Source of the DNA: Pseudobacteriovorax sp.
GTDB taxonomy: Bacteria; Bdellovibrionota_B; Oligoflexia; Oligoflexales; Oligoflexaceae
Length of the DNA stretch: 64,000 nt
Assembly: GCA_013215145.1 (NCBI GenBank)
Contig: JABSRP010000022.1
Coordinates: 89,170-153,169, forward strand
Reading direction: 5' to 3'
Positions 1 through 9,101 of the stretch are shown here, in pieces. Under the pieces are notes generated by a model, which had not been told where the DNA came from, made no database searches, and saw only the letters and a program-made list of their open reading frames with translations. Position 1 is the first letter of the stretch, and the number at the start of each line of letters is the position of its first letter. The position numbers were made by a program, and so were the translations under genes.

Positions 1-274
1 TGACTGCATATTGCGCTTTCTTTGGCTGAAAAAAGTTGCTAGACGATAGCTATCTATAATCCTCAGGTCAAGGGCTTTCCCTATTTTATATTAAGTAAAA
101 TCCTAAGGTTAAGTATGAGAGTAGAGTCGAGAATTTGAACCACCTAGTGTTTTGTACTTCATTTTTTTGATGATTATCTCTATACCTTGATGGTTTCGCA
201 TTTGGCTTGTGCTAGCTTATTGTCGCTGCCAACCATGGGTGTTCAACTATAAGCTTGCGCTAGGATGTTTTGAG

Positions 275-1492
275 GTGTCTTGGTTAACAAAGTACAAAGA
301 TATTACTAGTCAGACGAAGCGACTCATCTTGATGGAGTTTTTTCTTCAGACTATCAATAGTTCGTATTTTTTGATTTTTAATTATTACTTAAATTCGCTT
401 GAGCTGTCAGACGATTATATCGCACAGTTGATCAGTTATCGATTTTTGATAACCATGTTTATTGCTCTCCCCGTTGGGTTTTATGTTCGCAATCGACCCA
501 TTGCCCCTCTATTTCGCCTAGCAGTCATTCTGTTACCTCTAGGGTCTTTTCTAACGTTGTATTTTGCAGAGTCACAAAACACCAGCTTATTGAAGGCTGC
601 CGTGATGCTTATGGGAATGGGTGCAACCTTTGTTCAAGTTTTGATGATTCCGTTTATCATGAGGAACGAGCCTGTTGCATCCCGGATGGAAGCGATTGCG
701 CTACACTTTACAACATGGAGTACGACCACATTTTTACTTGGATGCGTTGCTTTCTTAGGTAAATCCATCTTAGGCGAAGCGATTCCTGAACTCCAGTACC
801 TTACTGGCGTCACCATCATGGGAACGTTGGGAGCACTCATTGTCTTTTTTAAAATTCAAGAAGACATTCCTCAGGATCGCGAAGCCCCTATGGGCTTGAG
901 ACAGCGCTATGACTGGTTACCTATTGCAAAGGTATTGTTGCCTGCCATGATAATTGGGATCGGAGCAGGTCTTACAATCCCATTTATTAACCTGTTTTTT
1001 CTTCATGTATTTGCCATGCCCTATGAAAACTTTGCCATTATGGGTAGCGTCTCGACGATTTTTGTGACGGCTGGCTCTATGTATGGTCCCCGATTAAAGC
1101 AGCGACTTGGTACTCGCTACGCAATAGTTAGTTCTCAGGGTATTGCTATCGCGGCTCTTATCGGTATGGCTTTTACTTCATTTTTTTCAGAATTTTTGTT
1201 GGCTTATGTCCTAGCCTGCCTTTGTTATCTGATTCGTCAGCCTTTAATGAATCTTGCTAACCCACTGATCTCTTCTTTTACCATGGAATACGTTGGCGAA
1301 AGAAATCGCGAGATGGCTAGTGCCTTACAGCAGTCTTTATGGGCAGGCTCCTGGTTTTTTTCGAGTCATATTTTTGCTATCCTCAGGGGTGATGGTCAGG
1401 CTTATAGTACGATTCTTCTGACAACTGCAGCGATTTATGCGTTAGGTGTTTTCTTATATGATAGACTTCTGAGGCAAACCGAAGCTGGTTGA
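275..1492 (+). CDS. MFS-type multidrug/solute transporter
   Basis: The protein is about 405 residues and very hydrophobic, with roughly 10-12 membrane segments. The basic loops are short, and a longer cytoplasmic loop (around EDIPQDREAPMGLRQRYDW) falls mid-protein, as in major facilitator superfamily carriers. It would act in the inner membrane; the substrate cannot be read from the sequence. An ATG at 209 is in frame, but it would add an unlikely non-hydrophobic leader. The GTG at 275 has AGGA about 9 bases upstream and gives a normal MFS N-terminus (VSWLTKYKDITSQTKRLI), so I prefer it. The gene stands alone and converges on the YeeE/YedE pair. The family call is fairly safe; the start is not. 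Confidence 0.75.
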   Translation: MSWLTKYKDITSQTKRLILMEFFLQTINSSYFLIFNYYLNSLELSDDYIAQLISYRFLITMFIALPVGFYVRNRPIAPLFRLAVILLPLGSFLTLYFAESQNTSLLKAAVMLMGMGATFVQVLMIPFIMRNEPVASRMEAIALHFTTWSTTTFLLGCVAFLGKSILGEAIPELQYLTGVTIMGTLGALIVFFKIQEDIPQDREAPMGLRQRYDWLPIAKVLLPAMIIGIGAGLTIPFINLFFLHVFAMPYENFAIMGSVSTIFVTAGSMYGPRLKQRLGTRYAIVSSQGIAIAALIGMAFTSFFSEFLLAYVLACLCYLIRQPLMNLANPLISSFTMEYVGERNREMASALQQSLWAGSWFFSSHIFAILRGDGQAYSTILLTTAAIYALGVFLYDRLLRQTEAG

Positions 1493-1524
1493 GTAAGATA
1501 AAGGCCTCGCAGTGTTCCTGTGAT

Positions 1525-1950
1525 TCATGACCTCGCTGCGAGTTTACCTTGGATCAACATACCAAGGATCATGGCACCTACAAATAGGATCACCGAACTA
1601 TCAAAGGTTGCTATTGATGCCACTGCTGGCCCCGGACAATAACCTCCTAATGCCCAACCTATGCCAAACAAAAAGGCTCCTAGTAGCAGTTTACGATCAA
1701 TGGTTTTATTATCTGGGATTTGAAAGCTATCTGAGAAAAAAGGTGTTTTTCTTTTTGTGACTAAAGGGAAGCTGATGGCATGGACACCAATAGCTCCTAT
1801 CATTACAAAGGCCAGAGAGGGATCCCAATTGCCAAATATATCTAGAAAAGCAATGACTTTTCCAGGTTGCGTCATTCCCGAAGTAGCAAGTCCGACGCTA
1901 AAAAGAAATCCTACAATGATGGTAATCAAACCTTGTTTCATAGATCTCAT
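1525..1950 (-). CDS. YeeE/YedE-type (DUF6691-like) transporter half, sulfur transport
   Basis: This is a 141-residue membrane protein with about four hydrophobic helices. It carries two family motifs: GMTQPGKVIAFLD near residues 25-37 and GIGWALGGYCPGPA near 97-110, the second holding the conserved cysteine. YeeE/YedE (PmpA/PmpB-like) proteins move thiosulfate or other sulfur species across the inner membrane. In many bacteria the single long YeeE is split into two adjacent half-size genes, as here. Its start overlaps the stop of the upstream half by 4 bases (ATGA type), so the two are almost certainly co-translated. The exact substrate is inferred from the family. Confidence 0.85.
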   Translation of the reverse strand: MRSMKQGLITIIVGFLFSVGLATSGMTQPGKVIAFLDIFGNWDPSLAFVMIGAIGVHAISFPLVTKRKTPFFSDSFQIPDNKTIDRKLLLGAFLFGIGWALGGYCPGPAVASIATFDSSVILFVGAMILGMLIQGKLAARS

Positions 1951-2366
1951 CCTTTAATCATGTTAAAGATAACGACGGTGAGAATTCCCGCTGATATGAA
2001 CGTTACCGTGGCTAAAATCGAACGAAATGAGAATCGACTGATTCCACAAACTCCATGACCGCTTGTGCAGCCGCTTCCCAAACGAGTTCCGAAACCAACC
2101 AAGAGGCCAGCTACACCAATGATCGGAAGGGATCGGTCAGACGTATTGATAAATAAGTCTTCCGAAATAAGGAAACTTACCACGCCACCTAGAATCAGTC
2201 CCAAAATGATGAGAGGGGCTTGCATACCGGCTTGAGCTCTCGAGGTAAGACTTGTATATAAGATTCCGCTTACCCCAAAGATTCGTCCATTAGCTGCTAG
2301 TAGAATCGTTGCAGCAATGCCAATCAGGCTTCCGCCTATAAGTGCTAGTATCCAGTCAGAGTGCAT
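1947..2366 (-). CDS. YeeE/YedE-type transporter half, sulfur transport
   Basis: This is a 139-residue inner-membrane protein, the partner of the downstream DUF6691-like half. Near residues 95-112 it has the signature GSGCTSGHGVCGISR, whose cysteines line the sulfur-compound path in characterised YeeE proteins. About four transmembrane helices are visible. It is the first gene of a two-gene operon; its stop codon overlaps the start of the next gene by 4 bases. Rhodanese or persulfide dioxygenase genes often accompany such pairs, but none is seen here. Confidence 0.87.
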   Translation of the reverse strand: MHSDWILALIGGSLIGIAATILLAANGRIFGVSGILYTSLTSRAQAGMQAPLIILGLILGGVVSFLISEDLFINTSDRSLPIIGVAGLLVGFGTRLGSGCTSGHGVCGISRFSFRSILATVTFISAGILTVVIFNMIKG

Positions 2367-2459
2367 GCCTTAATCCCTCGCCATAATATCTGATGTTGCG
2401 TCCTGCAGAACCATGTTATAGGGGAACTTTTGAGCCTTGTCTATGAGGAGCTTTTGTTC

Positions 2460-2921
2460 ATGAAATGGTTAACTCTCATATGGATTTTACTTTCTGGAGC
2501 AGGAATGGCTAACGAAACAAAACATGTAGCAGAGATTTTAGATCGGTTACATAAATCTGCAGCTGATGCCGATGGTGAGACCTATTTTTCATTATTCGAT
2601 GAAGACGGTGTCTTTATTGGGACTGATGCAAAAGAGACTTGGACGATAAAAGAGTTTCGCGCCTATGCTGAGCCTTTCTTTAAAAAAGGTCGAGGTTGGG
2701 TTTATACGCCGAAAAAGAGACATATCTATTTTTCGCCAGCGAAAACTGTGGCGTGGTTTGATGAAATTCTTGACAGCAAATCCTTTGGTGTCAGCCGCAG
2801 AACAGGGGTTCTTGTCAAAAAATCTCAAATCTGGAAAATCGCTCAGTATCACCTCACGATTCCCATTCCTAACGAACTTGTTAAACCCGTGACGGATCAA
2901 ATTAAAAATCTTTCTAGATAA
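2460..2921 (+). CDS. Secreted NTF2/SnoaL-like domain protein
   Basis: The protein is about 153 residues. I start at ATG 2460 because GAGGAG lies 9 bases upstream and the N-terminus (MKWLTLIWILLSGAGMA) is then a clean signal peptide; an earlier in-frame start would add ten unlikely residues. The mature part begins with a helix (AEILDRLHKSAADADGE), followed by YFSLFDEDGVFIGTD and a strand-rich half ending QIWKIAQYHLTIPIPN. This pattern is typical of SnoaL_3/DUF3225-like NTF2-fold proteins. Such domains bind small ligands or act as adaptors; no catalytic role can be assigned. It is probably periplasmic and monocistronic. Confidence 0.7.
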   Translation: MKWLTLIWILLSGAGMANETKHVAEILDRLHKSAADADGETYFSLFDEDGVFIGTDAKETWTIKEFRAYAEPFFKKGRGWVYTPKKRHIYFSPAKTVAWFDEILDSKSFGVSRRTGVLVKKSQIWKIAQYHLTIPIPNELVKPVTDQIKNLSR

Positions 2922-2934
2922 ATCAAAATCCTGA

Positions 2935-2954
2935 GATCTCCTAGGTGGGAGATC
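2935..2954. other. Short hairpin after the NTF2-like gene
   Basis: A 7-bp perfect inverted repeat (GATCTCC / GGAGATC) with a 6-base loop sits 14 bases after the stop at 2921. No T-run follows, so it is at best a weak terminator or an mRNA 3' end stabiliser. Confidence 0.35.
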
Positions 2955-3140
2955 GTGGAAATTGAGGTGTTTTGCTAGCCTAAAGCCATGATTTTATAAA
3001 CTGAGAGATGTGTGTAAGTTGCTAATAAGTAAGGTGAATTAGCCTGTCTTTAGGTTTTTAGATAGCTTTTACCCGAATAGGGAACTTTTACTCATGTTTT
3101 AATTTCTATAGTCCGATCGCCTCCTTAATAGGAGACGAAT

Positions 3141-5813
3141 TTGAATTCTTACCGCTACATCTTATTTTTAGCAGCAATGCTCTTCTTCGCTGAGCCACTC
3201 GAGGCCCGAGACGTGAAAACGCAAGCGGTAAAGGGTGAGGTCACGGTAGACCCGCGGTCTCTTGATGACGGAGGCACGGTTCGACTGGAGGGGCAATGGC
3301 TCTTTTACGATCGTATCGTTGAGCCTCAGTCCATTGAAAAGCACCATACGACAACACGCGATATCAAGGTCCCTTGGGTTCGAGTCCCAGAATCGGGTGG
3401 TAGTCCAAACGGTCAGGGTACTTATCGTTTGGAATTTTATATGTCTGATTCCAGAAATCTTGGCATGATGATTCCAAGAGGTGATGCTAGTACGCGCGTC
3501 TATGTCAACGGCCAACTTAAATCTAAGACCGGAACCTTGGGGCAAACACGTGACGATCACAGGTCCGTCAGGAGAACCCAAAGTCTCTTTTTTCAATCAT
3601 TTCCTGGCAAGAATACCGTAACGATTCAGATGGTGAACTTTCATGGAGATCTCGGCGGTTTTCGTTCTGCTCCGCGCCTTGGAACGACTGAAACCATAGT
3701 TAAGCTTGAATCTGAAGGCATCCTAAAAGATGGCGTCGTCTTAGGGGCGATCATCATCATGGGCCTTTATCATTTCTTCCTCTGGTATCTACGACCAAGC
3801 CGGCGATCTCCGCTTTATTATGGTGCCTTTTGTTTGGTCCTCGGGATGCGGTCGTTGCAAACCGGACCTGGTGACATCATGCGCTACATTTGGAAAGATG
3901 CGCCTCTAGAATTAAGTATGACCTTGACCTTTATTGGCTTCTCTTGGGGGCTCATGTTCTGCACCCTATTGGTTTCTAATCTTTACGAAAAGTACTTTCC
4001 TAAATGGGTCAAATATGTTGGTGTCGCTCAGGGCCTGATTTGGGGTCCTATGATCATTTTCACCCCTTATCAGTTTTACGCGATCTTTGATCCATGGGTC
4101 CAGTATTTTACCCTTATATTCGGAGTGGCCGTCATCTATACTATATTTCGGTCACTGATTAATCGCCAGAAAGACTCGGGATTATTCCTCGCGGGTTTCG
4201 TTGTGTTTTTTGCAACGGCTATTAATGACATTTTACTATCTTTAGGTCATATAGAGGGTGTGAGCCTAACCCATGGTGGTCTTTTTGTTTTCCTTCTTTT
4301 TCAATCTCTTATCCTTTCCTTCCGATTCAACCGTGATCACGACAGAGCGGAGGAGGCTGAAGCCAACCTTGCCACACTTAATGCTGACCTAGAGCAGACG
4401 GTCCATCAACGGACGACCCAAATTAAATCCATTATCGAAAATGTTCAGTCTGCATTTTTACTGGTTGATGAGACTGGACGGGTGGAGGATGGATTTACCA
4501 AATCCTGCTACACCATGGTTGGACAACAGATAGCGCCAGGCGTGCCTCTAACAAAAGCCTTAAGGCTCAACGATAGGCAGTCGGCTCAAATGGAACTTGC
4601 CATCGATCAAGTATTTCACTCAGTGATGCCAATCACTGCAGCTATAGCTCAGATTCCTGGACGCGTTGATATTGGGCAACGACGGGTGAAGGTGGAGGCT
4701 AAGGTCATATACTCTAGTGATGAAGTATCCAAAAAGTGCCTATTGTTCACCTTAACTGACGTGACAAATTTGGAAAACGCAGAAAGAGACGTCCAAGCCA
4801 AAAACAAAATTCTAAATATTCTCTATCATAAGGATGGTTTCCAGGCCTTCCTTACGGACTTTTCGAGGCAATACAAAGAATCCATGCTGGCGTTGGAGAG
4901 CAATAAACAACTTGAATTGCGCATGATCTTACACACTATCAAAGGAAACGCAGCATCCTATGGTCTAGATGAATTGGTCCAGTATATTGAGACCTGTGAG
5001 GATGCAAAATCGATTTCTATCGTTCAACTACGAGGAGTTTGGCGCATACTAGAAGAGTTTTTGAAGGATCATGATATTCTATTTGGTTTTAGTTTGGAAG
5101 ATGCGGAACTCACATCTGTTGCCGTACAAAAATCAAAGTTGATGGATGTCCAAGAGGCCATTCATCTTGGGGATTTATCCATAGCGTACGAACGCATGTC
5201 GGAGTTAATGGATTCTGTGTCGAAAAAGAAGATCGCCAATTACCTGCCCAATTTTAATGAGTATCTGAAGCAGGTTTCTAAAACGGAAGATAAGGTGATT
5301 CAACTTAAGGTTTCCGGTGATGACCAGTTCATTGATGAGTCCTATGCTGAAGTTTTGTCGACGTTAATTCACGTTATCAGAAACTCTGTGGATCATGGTA
5401 TCGAAAAGACCTCTGATCGAGGGGGTAAACCTGAGTCGGGGACCATATCCTTAGACTTCCGTTTTGCAACGGATCGTCTATATATTGAGGTGGCGGATGA
5501 TGGAAAGGGGTTGGACCTTGGTAAAATTAAATCAAAAGCCTTGCGTTCAGGAGTTATCAAAGAAGCTGATGCGTCTGTGATGTCCATTGAAGATATTCAA
5601 GCGCTAATTTTTCATGCTGGGCTTTCTAGTCGAGATGGGGTCGCCTCACTTTCAGGGCGTGGTATGGGAATGGCTGCAGTCAAGCAGGCTGTCGAAGATT
5701 TGAACGGGTCTATCCAGATTTCAAGTCAGAAAGGCTATGGCACGACCATTACCCTAAGCCTTCCTTTCTTGGAGCGTTATCAACCAACCCACAGCCGAAG
5801 CGTTATGACTTAG
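3141..5813 (+). CDS. 7TM-DISM sensor histidine kinase with HPt and CheA-type ATPase
   Basis: The protein has 890 residues. It starts at TTG 3141 with GGAG 7 bases upstream and a clear signal peptide (residues 1-22). In order it has a periplasmic jelly-roll-like DISM sensor domain (about 40-185), seven membrane helices (about 198-400), a short coiled coil, a PAS-like region (about 430-550), an HPt domain with phospho-acceptor H598 in LHTIKGNAASYGL, and a CheA-like HATPase (N-box N748 in HVIRNSVDHGIE; G-boxes VADDGKGLDL and SGRGMGM). There is no classical H-box dimerisation domain, CheW-like domain or receiver. It probably senses an extracellular ligand and passes phosphate from its HPt to a separate receiver. 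No cognate regulator lies next to it. Confidence 0.87.
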   Translation: MNSYRYILFLAAMLFFAEPLEARDVKTQAVKGEVTVDPRSLDDGGTVRLEGQWLFYDRIVEPQSIEKHHTTTRDIKVPWVRVPESGGSPNGQGTYRLEFYMSDSRNLGMMIPRGDASTRVYVNGQLKSKTGTLGQTRDDHRSVRRTQSLFFQSFPGKNTVTIQMVNFHGDLGGFRSAPRLGTTETIVKLESEGILKDGVVLGAIIIMGLYHFFLWYLRPSRRSPLYYGAFCLVLGMRSLQTGPGDIMRYIWKDAPLELSMTLTFIGFSWGLMFCTLLVSNLYEKYFPKWVKYVGVAQGLIWGPMIIFTPYQFYAIFDPWVQYFTLIFGVAVIYTIFRSLINRQKDSGLFLAGFVVFFATAINDILLSLGHIEGVSLTHGGLFVFLLFQSLILSFRFNRDHDRAEEAEANLATLNADLEQTVHQRTTQIKSIIENVQSAFLLVDETGRVEDGFTKSCYTMVGQQIAPGVPLTKALRLNDRQSAQMELAIDQVFHSVMPITAAIAQIPGRVDIGQRRVKVEAKVIYSSDEVSKKCLLFTLTDVTNLENAERDVQAKNKILNILYHKDGFQAFLTDFSRQYKESMLALESNKQLELRMILHTIKGNAASYGLDELVQYIETCEDAKSISIVQLRGVWRILEEFLKDHDILFGFSLEDAELTSVAVQKSKLMDVQEAIHLGDLSIAYERMSELMDSVSKKKIANYLPNFNEYLKQVSKTEDKVIQLKVSGDDQFIDESYAEVLSTLIHVIRNSVDHGIEKTSDRGGKPESGTISLDFRFATDRLYIEVADDGKGLDLGKIKSKALRSGVIKEADASVMSIEDIQALIFHAGLSSRDGVASLSGRGMGMAAVKQAVEDLNGSIQISSQKGYGTTITLSLPFLERYQPTHSRSVMT

Positions 5814-6017
5814 CTGCAGGGCTGCTCAACAGAATAAGACGTCCGAAAATCAGTTTTATTGCGAAAATATCTCATATTTTTTCTCCTTTTTTATTTAAAT
5901 AGTTATAAACATATGAATATATTGATTTAAAAATTATTTACGTGTATTTTTCTAGAAAATAGTCGCAAATAATTCGTTGTATATGTATAGTTAGGCAGCT
6001 GTGAACAAGGAGTCATT

Positions 6018-6782
6018 ATGCAGCCATACAGTAAATACAGAGTTTTAGACGCACTGGTTAAGGCGCGTAAAGAGGCTGGTTTTACTCAGCAAGGGGTAGA
6101 AGCAACCTTAGAGTGGAGGAAGGGGACTGTTCACGATTTGGAAAGTGGTCGTCTTGCTTTGAGTGTTGAAAGTTGCTGGCGTCTGTTGGATTTGTTTGGC
6201 AAGGATTGGTCTATTTTTGATGTTTCAGAGACACCGTTACAGCCCACGGTTCTGAGTCCTAGCATCACTCCACTGGCAGAAATAGGTATGCTGTCAAGTA
6301 AAGCAAATGACGCCATCGCCAACATGAAGTCAGATCCTCTCATCATCACTGAGATTGGCACCTCGGCTGATGATGAAAGACCTATGCTGGTCAGGCTTAT
6401 GGAAAAAATGACAACAGTGCAGGCCCGTGATTTTTTTTTGGAATTGGGGCGTTATGTGAATGCAACGATTACAGCCGACTCTAAAATATCCCAAGTAGAG
6501 CGTAATTTTGCTGAAGTTTTGATTCAAAACTCCCAGCTTTCTCTATCTGAAAGGGAAAAAAACAGCCTACGACGTTGTCTGGGTAAAACATACTTAGGTG
6601 GAAGTATAGAGAAAAAGTTCCCGAGGAATTCACTTAAGTATTTTCTGATTTGGGTCCTATTTTTGGTGGCTATCTGTGATGACGAATTAAACCATCACGA
6701 AATTTCTTATATCGAGCATGTGGCAGCCCATATCGGACTTCCTCATGAGCAGTTAATGACAATAAAACGCCAAGTGGTATGA
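6018..6782 (+). CDS. XRE-type HTH protein with C-terminal TerB-like domain
   Basis: The protein has 254 residues; ATG 6018 is preceded by AAGGAG. The N-terminal 65 residues look like a Cro/C1 helix-turn-helix (ALVKARKEAGFTQQGVEATL, then GTVHDLESGRLALSVE), although the recognition helix is less canonical than usual. A polar linker follows. Residues about 135-254 form an all-helical region whose end (ICDDELNHHEISYIEHVAA) resembles TerB-like tellurite-resistance domains with their acidic metal-binding residues. It heads an operon with nfeD and two SPFH genes (22 bases to the next start). It may regulate that operon or sense the membrane or metal state; the function is inferred. Confidence 0.6.
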   Translation: MQPYSKYRVLDALVKARKEAGFTQQGVEATLEWRKGTVHDLESGRLALSVESCWRLLDLFGKDWSIFDVSETPLQPTVLSPSITPLAEIGMLSSKANDAIANMKSDPLIITEIGTSADDERPMLVRLMEKMTTVQARDFFLELGRYVNATITADSKISQVERNFAEVLIQNSQLSLSEREKNSLRRCLGKTYLGGSIEKKFPRNSLKYFLIWVLFLVAICDDELNHHEISYIEHVAAHIGLPHEQLMTIKRQVV

Positions 6783-6804
6783 ATCAACGAACTGGGGAGA
6801 GGAT

Positions 6805-7242
6805 ATGAATTTTTGGCTATACCTTGCCATAATATTGATTTTAGCTGAGTTTTTGGTTCCCGGCGCAGTCCTGATTTTTATCGGTTTGGCAGCGGGAATT
6901 GTCGGAGTACTGGTTTACCTAGGTTGGATTGATGGACTCATCGCTAGTGCCACGACATTTTTTATGATTTCATTGGTCTTTGTTTTGGGGTTGCGCTCTG
7001 TGGCCCTGAAGTTTTTACCCGGCGATACCTCAGTGGATAACGTGAGCTTAGATGATGAACCTATTGGCGCCATCGTTGAGGTGATTTCTGAAATTTCGGC
7101 TAGTGTCCCTGGACGCATCTCTTACCGTGGTACGGGGTGGCCAGCAAAAAGTTCTTCAAGTCATGAGAAAGGCGACAAGGTGATTATCAAGGGTAAATCT
7201 GACGAGTATTGGCTAGTAACATCCATCGAGGAGGGAATTTAA
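6805..7242 (+). CDS. NfeD family membrane protein
   Basis: The protein has 145 residues; its start has GGAGAGG just upstream. Three or four hydrophobic segments fill residues 1-75, with the NfeD-like opening ILAEFLVPGAVLIFIGLAA. A soluble C-terminal OB-fold follows (about 85-145, including GAIVEVIS, PGRISYRGTGWPAKS and KGDKVIIKGKSDEYWLV). Short NfeD proteins partner with SPFH/stomatin proteins and help organise membrane microdomains and membrane-protein quality control. Here the gene sits directly before two stomatin genes, with 1 base between its stop and the next ATG, so co-translation is likely. Confidence 0.88.
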   Translation: MNFWLYLAIILILAEFLVPGAVLIFIGLAAGIVGVLVYLGWIDGLIASATTFFMISLVFVLGLRSVALKFLPGDTSVDNVSLDDEPIGAIVEVISEISASVPGRISYRGTGWPAKSSSSHEKGDKVIIKGKSDEYWLVTSIEEGI

Positions 7243-7243
7243 G

Positions 7244-8161
7244 ATGATAACTATTTTAACCTGTATAACTATTCTATTTTTTATCTTTGCTTATTTGACA
7301 TTTATTATTGTACCGATGCGCGAGGCCATCGTCATCGAGAGGTTAGGCAAGTTTCTTAAAGTCGGTAAGTCTGGACTTCATGTGCTGATTCCGGTTTTTG
7401 ATCAGGTTGCCTATCGTCATGAAACGAGGGAGCAGGTCTTGGATATTCCCCCCCAGAGTTGTATTACGAAAGATAATATTCAAATTGAAGTGGATGGAAT
7501 TCTATATCTTCAGGTGACGGACCCTAGGCTAGCGAGTTATGGTATTGAAGATTATCGCATCGCGGCTATCAATTTGGCCCAAACAACCATGCGATCTGAA
7601 ATTGGTCGGCTCTCATTGGGGCAGACGTTTTCTGAAAGAGAAAAGCTTAACGACAAGATTGTACAAGAAATCGATCAAGCTTCCAATCATTGGGGGATCA
7701 AGGTGCTGCGCTATGAAGTGATGAATATCAACCCCTCGCGCCATGTCGTCAACACATTGGAAAAGCAAATGGAAGCAGAGCGCGAAAAACGAGCTGAAAT
7801 CCTTCTTGCTCGCGCGGAAAAAGAATCCACAATCAATTTGTCCGAGGGCGAGCGACAATTTGCGATCAATTTATCCGAAGGCGAAAAGCAAAAACGGATC
7901 AATGAAGCCGAGGGTAAAGCGAAACAGATCAGTCTAATAGCAGAAGCTACAGCCGAAGGGATGGCGATGGTAGCTAACGCTATGCAACTACCTGGAGGGA
8001 AGCAAGCGGCTAATCTACGGCTTGTGGAACAGTACATTGATCAGCTTGGCGATATTTATCAGGAATCAGACATATCTCTTTTGCCGAAGGAAATGGCTCA
8101 GGTAAAAGGCATTTTTGAAGGTGTGGATCAGGTCAGCTCGAGCTTACAAGGGAGAAAGTAA
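7244..8161 (+). CDS. SPFH/stomatin-like membrane scaffold protein 1
   Basis: The protein has 305 residues. An N-terminal membrane anchor (residues 1-22) is followed by the SPFH/Band 7 domain (IVPMREAIVIERLGKFLKV, IPVFDQVAYRHETREQVLDI, IEVDGILYLQVTDP, and AINLAQTTMRSEIGRLSLGQ). After that comes a long charged coiled coil with repeated INLSEGE units (about 185-240). This is the paraslipin/stomatin (YbbK/QmcA) architecture; these proteins oligomerise at the inner membrane with NfeD. The next gene is a paralog beginning 1 base after this stop codon. No missing residues were noted. Confidence 0.9.
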   Translation: MITILTCITILFFIFAYLTFIIVPMREAIVIERLGKFLKVGKSGLHVLIPVFDQVAYRHETREQVLDIPPQSCITKDNIQIEVDGILYLQVTDPRLASYGIEDYRIAAINLAQTTMRSEIGRLSLGQTFSEREKLNDKIVQEIDQASNHWGIKVLRYEVMNINPSRHVVNTLEKQMEAEREKRAEILLARAEKESTINLSEGERQFAINLSEGEKQKRINEAEGKAKQISLIAEATAEGMAMVANAMQLPGGKQAANLRLVEQYIDQLGDIYQESDISLLPKEMAQVKGIFEGVDQVSSSLQGRK

Positions 8162-8162
8162 T

Positions 8163-9089
8163 ATGGAAATGATGTCAGTTTTGAATTTAATCTTTTGGGG
8201 CGCACTATTCGCCATTCTGATTTTTAAACTCTTTACCTCGATCAAACTAGTGCCGACTAAGTCTGCTTTTATGGTAGAGAGGTTAGGGAGATATAAGAAA
8301 ACTCTAGGTCCAGGGTTTCATGCCTTGATTCCGTTTATCGATAAAGTTCCTTACAAGGTTGACTTAAAAGAGGAAGCTATAGAGGTGCCGCCTCAAGACT
8401 GTTTCTCTAAGGATGAGGTCCACGTAACAGTAGATGGTGTGATTTATCTTTCCGTAGTGGAGCCGAGTAAAGCCTGTTATGGCGTCACCGATTATCGGTA
8501 CGCTGCGGTTCAATTAGCTCAAACCACTACCAGGGCGATTATCGGAACGTTAGACTTGGACCGAACCTTTGAGGAACGAACTACTATTTCTGCTCACGTC
8601 GTCAATGTATTGGAAAAAGCTGGGCATAGTTGGGGTATCAGAGTCCATCGTTATGAGATTAAAAATTTAAGACCGCCCGAGTCCGTTCGTGTTTCCATGG
8701 AAAAGCAGGTCACTGCCGAGAGAGATCGTCGGGCTATCCTTGCGAAGAGTGAAGGGGATAAGCAAGCCAAGATCAATCTATCTGAAGGGCAGCGCTCCGA
8801 ATTGATAAACCTATCAGAGGGTGAAAAACAAAAAAAGATCAATGAGGCCGAAGGGCGAGCCGCAGAGATCTTAACGATTTCAAAAGCAACAGCGGATTCT
8901 ATTGCTAAGATTGCAGAGGTCATTAGTACTGATGGAGGCGGGGACGCTTTAAAGCTACAACTTGGGGAACGCTATATTTCGAAGATGCAGAATTTGGCGA
9001 AGAAAGATACCAGAGTGATAGTCCCAAGTGATGTTTCGGACTTCCAACATTGGCTGGGCCAGCTTGATCTTAATCCGACGACGAAGTAA
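8163..9089 (+). CDS. SPFH/stomatin-like membrane scaffold protein 2
   Basis: The protein has 308 residues from ATG 8163, which is preceded by GGGAGAAAG; an upstream in-frame ATG at 8115 lies inside the previous gene and is rejected. Layout: one N-terminal membrane helix (about 5-25), Band 7 domain (VPTKSAFMVERLGRYKKTL, IPFIDKVPYKVDLKEEAIEV, VDGVIYLSVVEPSKACYGV), then a coiled coil with NLSEGE repeats. It is clearly a tandem paralog of the preceding gene and shares the repeat-bearing tail. A hetero-oligomer of the two is plausible. It is the last gene of the operon and converges with the TPR gene 12 bases away. Confidence 0.9.
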   Translation: MEMMSVLNLIFWGALFAILIFKLFTSIKLVPTKSAFMVERLGRYKKTLGPGFHALIPFIDKVPYKVDLKEEAIEVPPQDCFSKDEVHVTVDGVIYLSVVEPSKACYGVTDYRYAAVQLAQTTTRAIIGTLDLDRTFEERTTISAHVVNVLEKAGHSWGIRVHRYEIKNLRPPESVRVSMEKQVTAERDRRAILAKSEGDKQAKINLSEGQRSELINLSEGEKQKKINEAEGRAAEILTISKATADSIAKIAEVISTDGGGDALKLQLGERYISKMQNLAKKDTRVIVPSDVSDFQHWLGQLDLNPTTK

Positions 9090-9101
9090 AACGACGGCCC
9101 T

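Noticed and set aside
1..274. Possible promoter for the MFS gene with TATAAT at 55-60
   Set aside because: No -35 box at proper spacing was found, and the region may belong to a gene outside the window.
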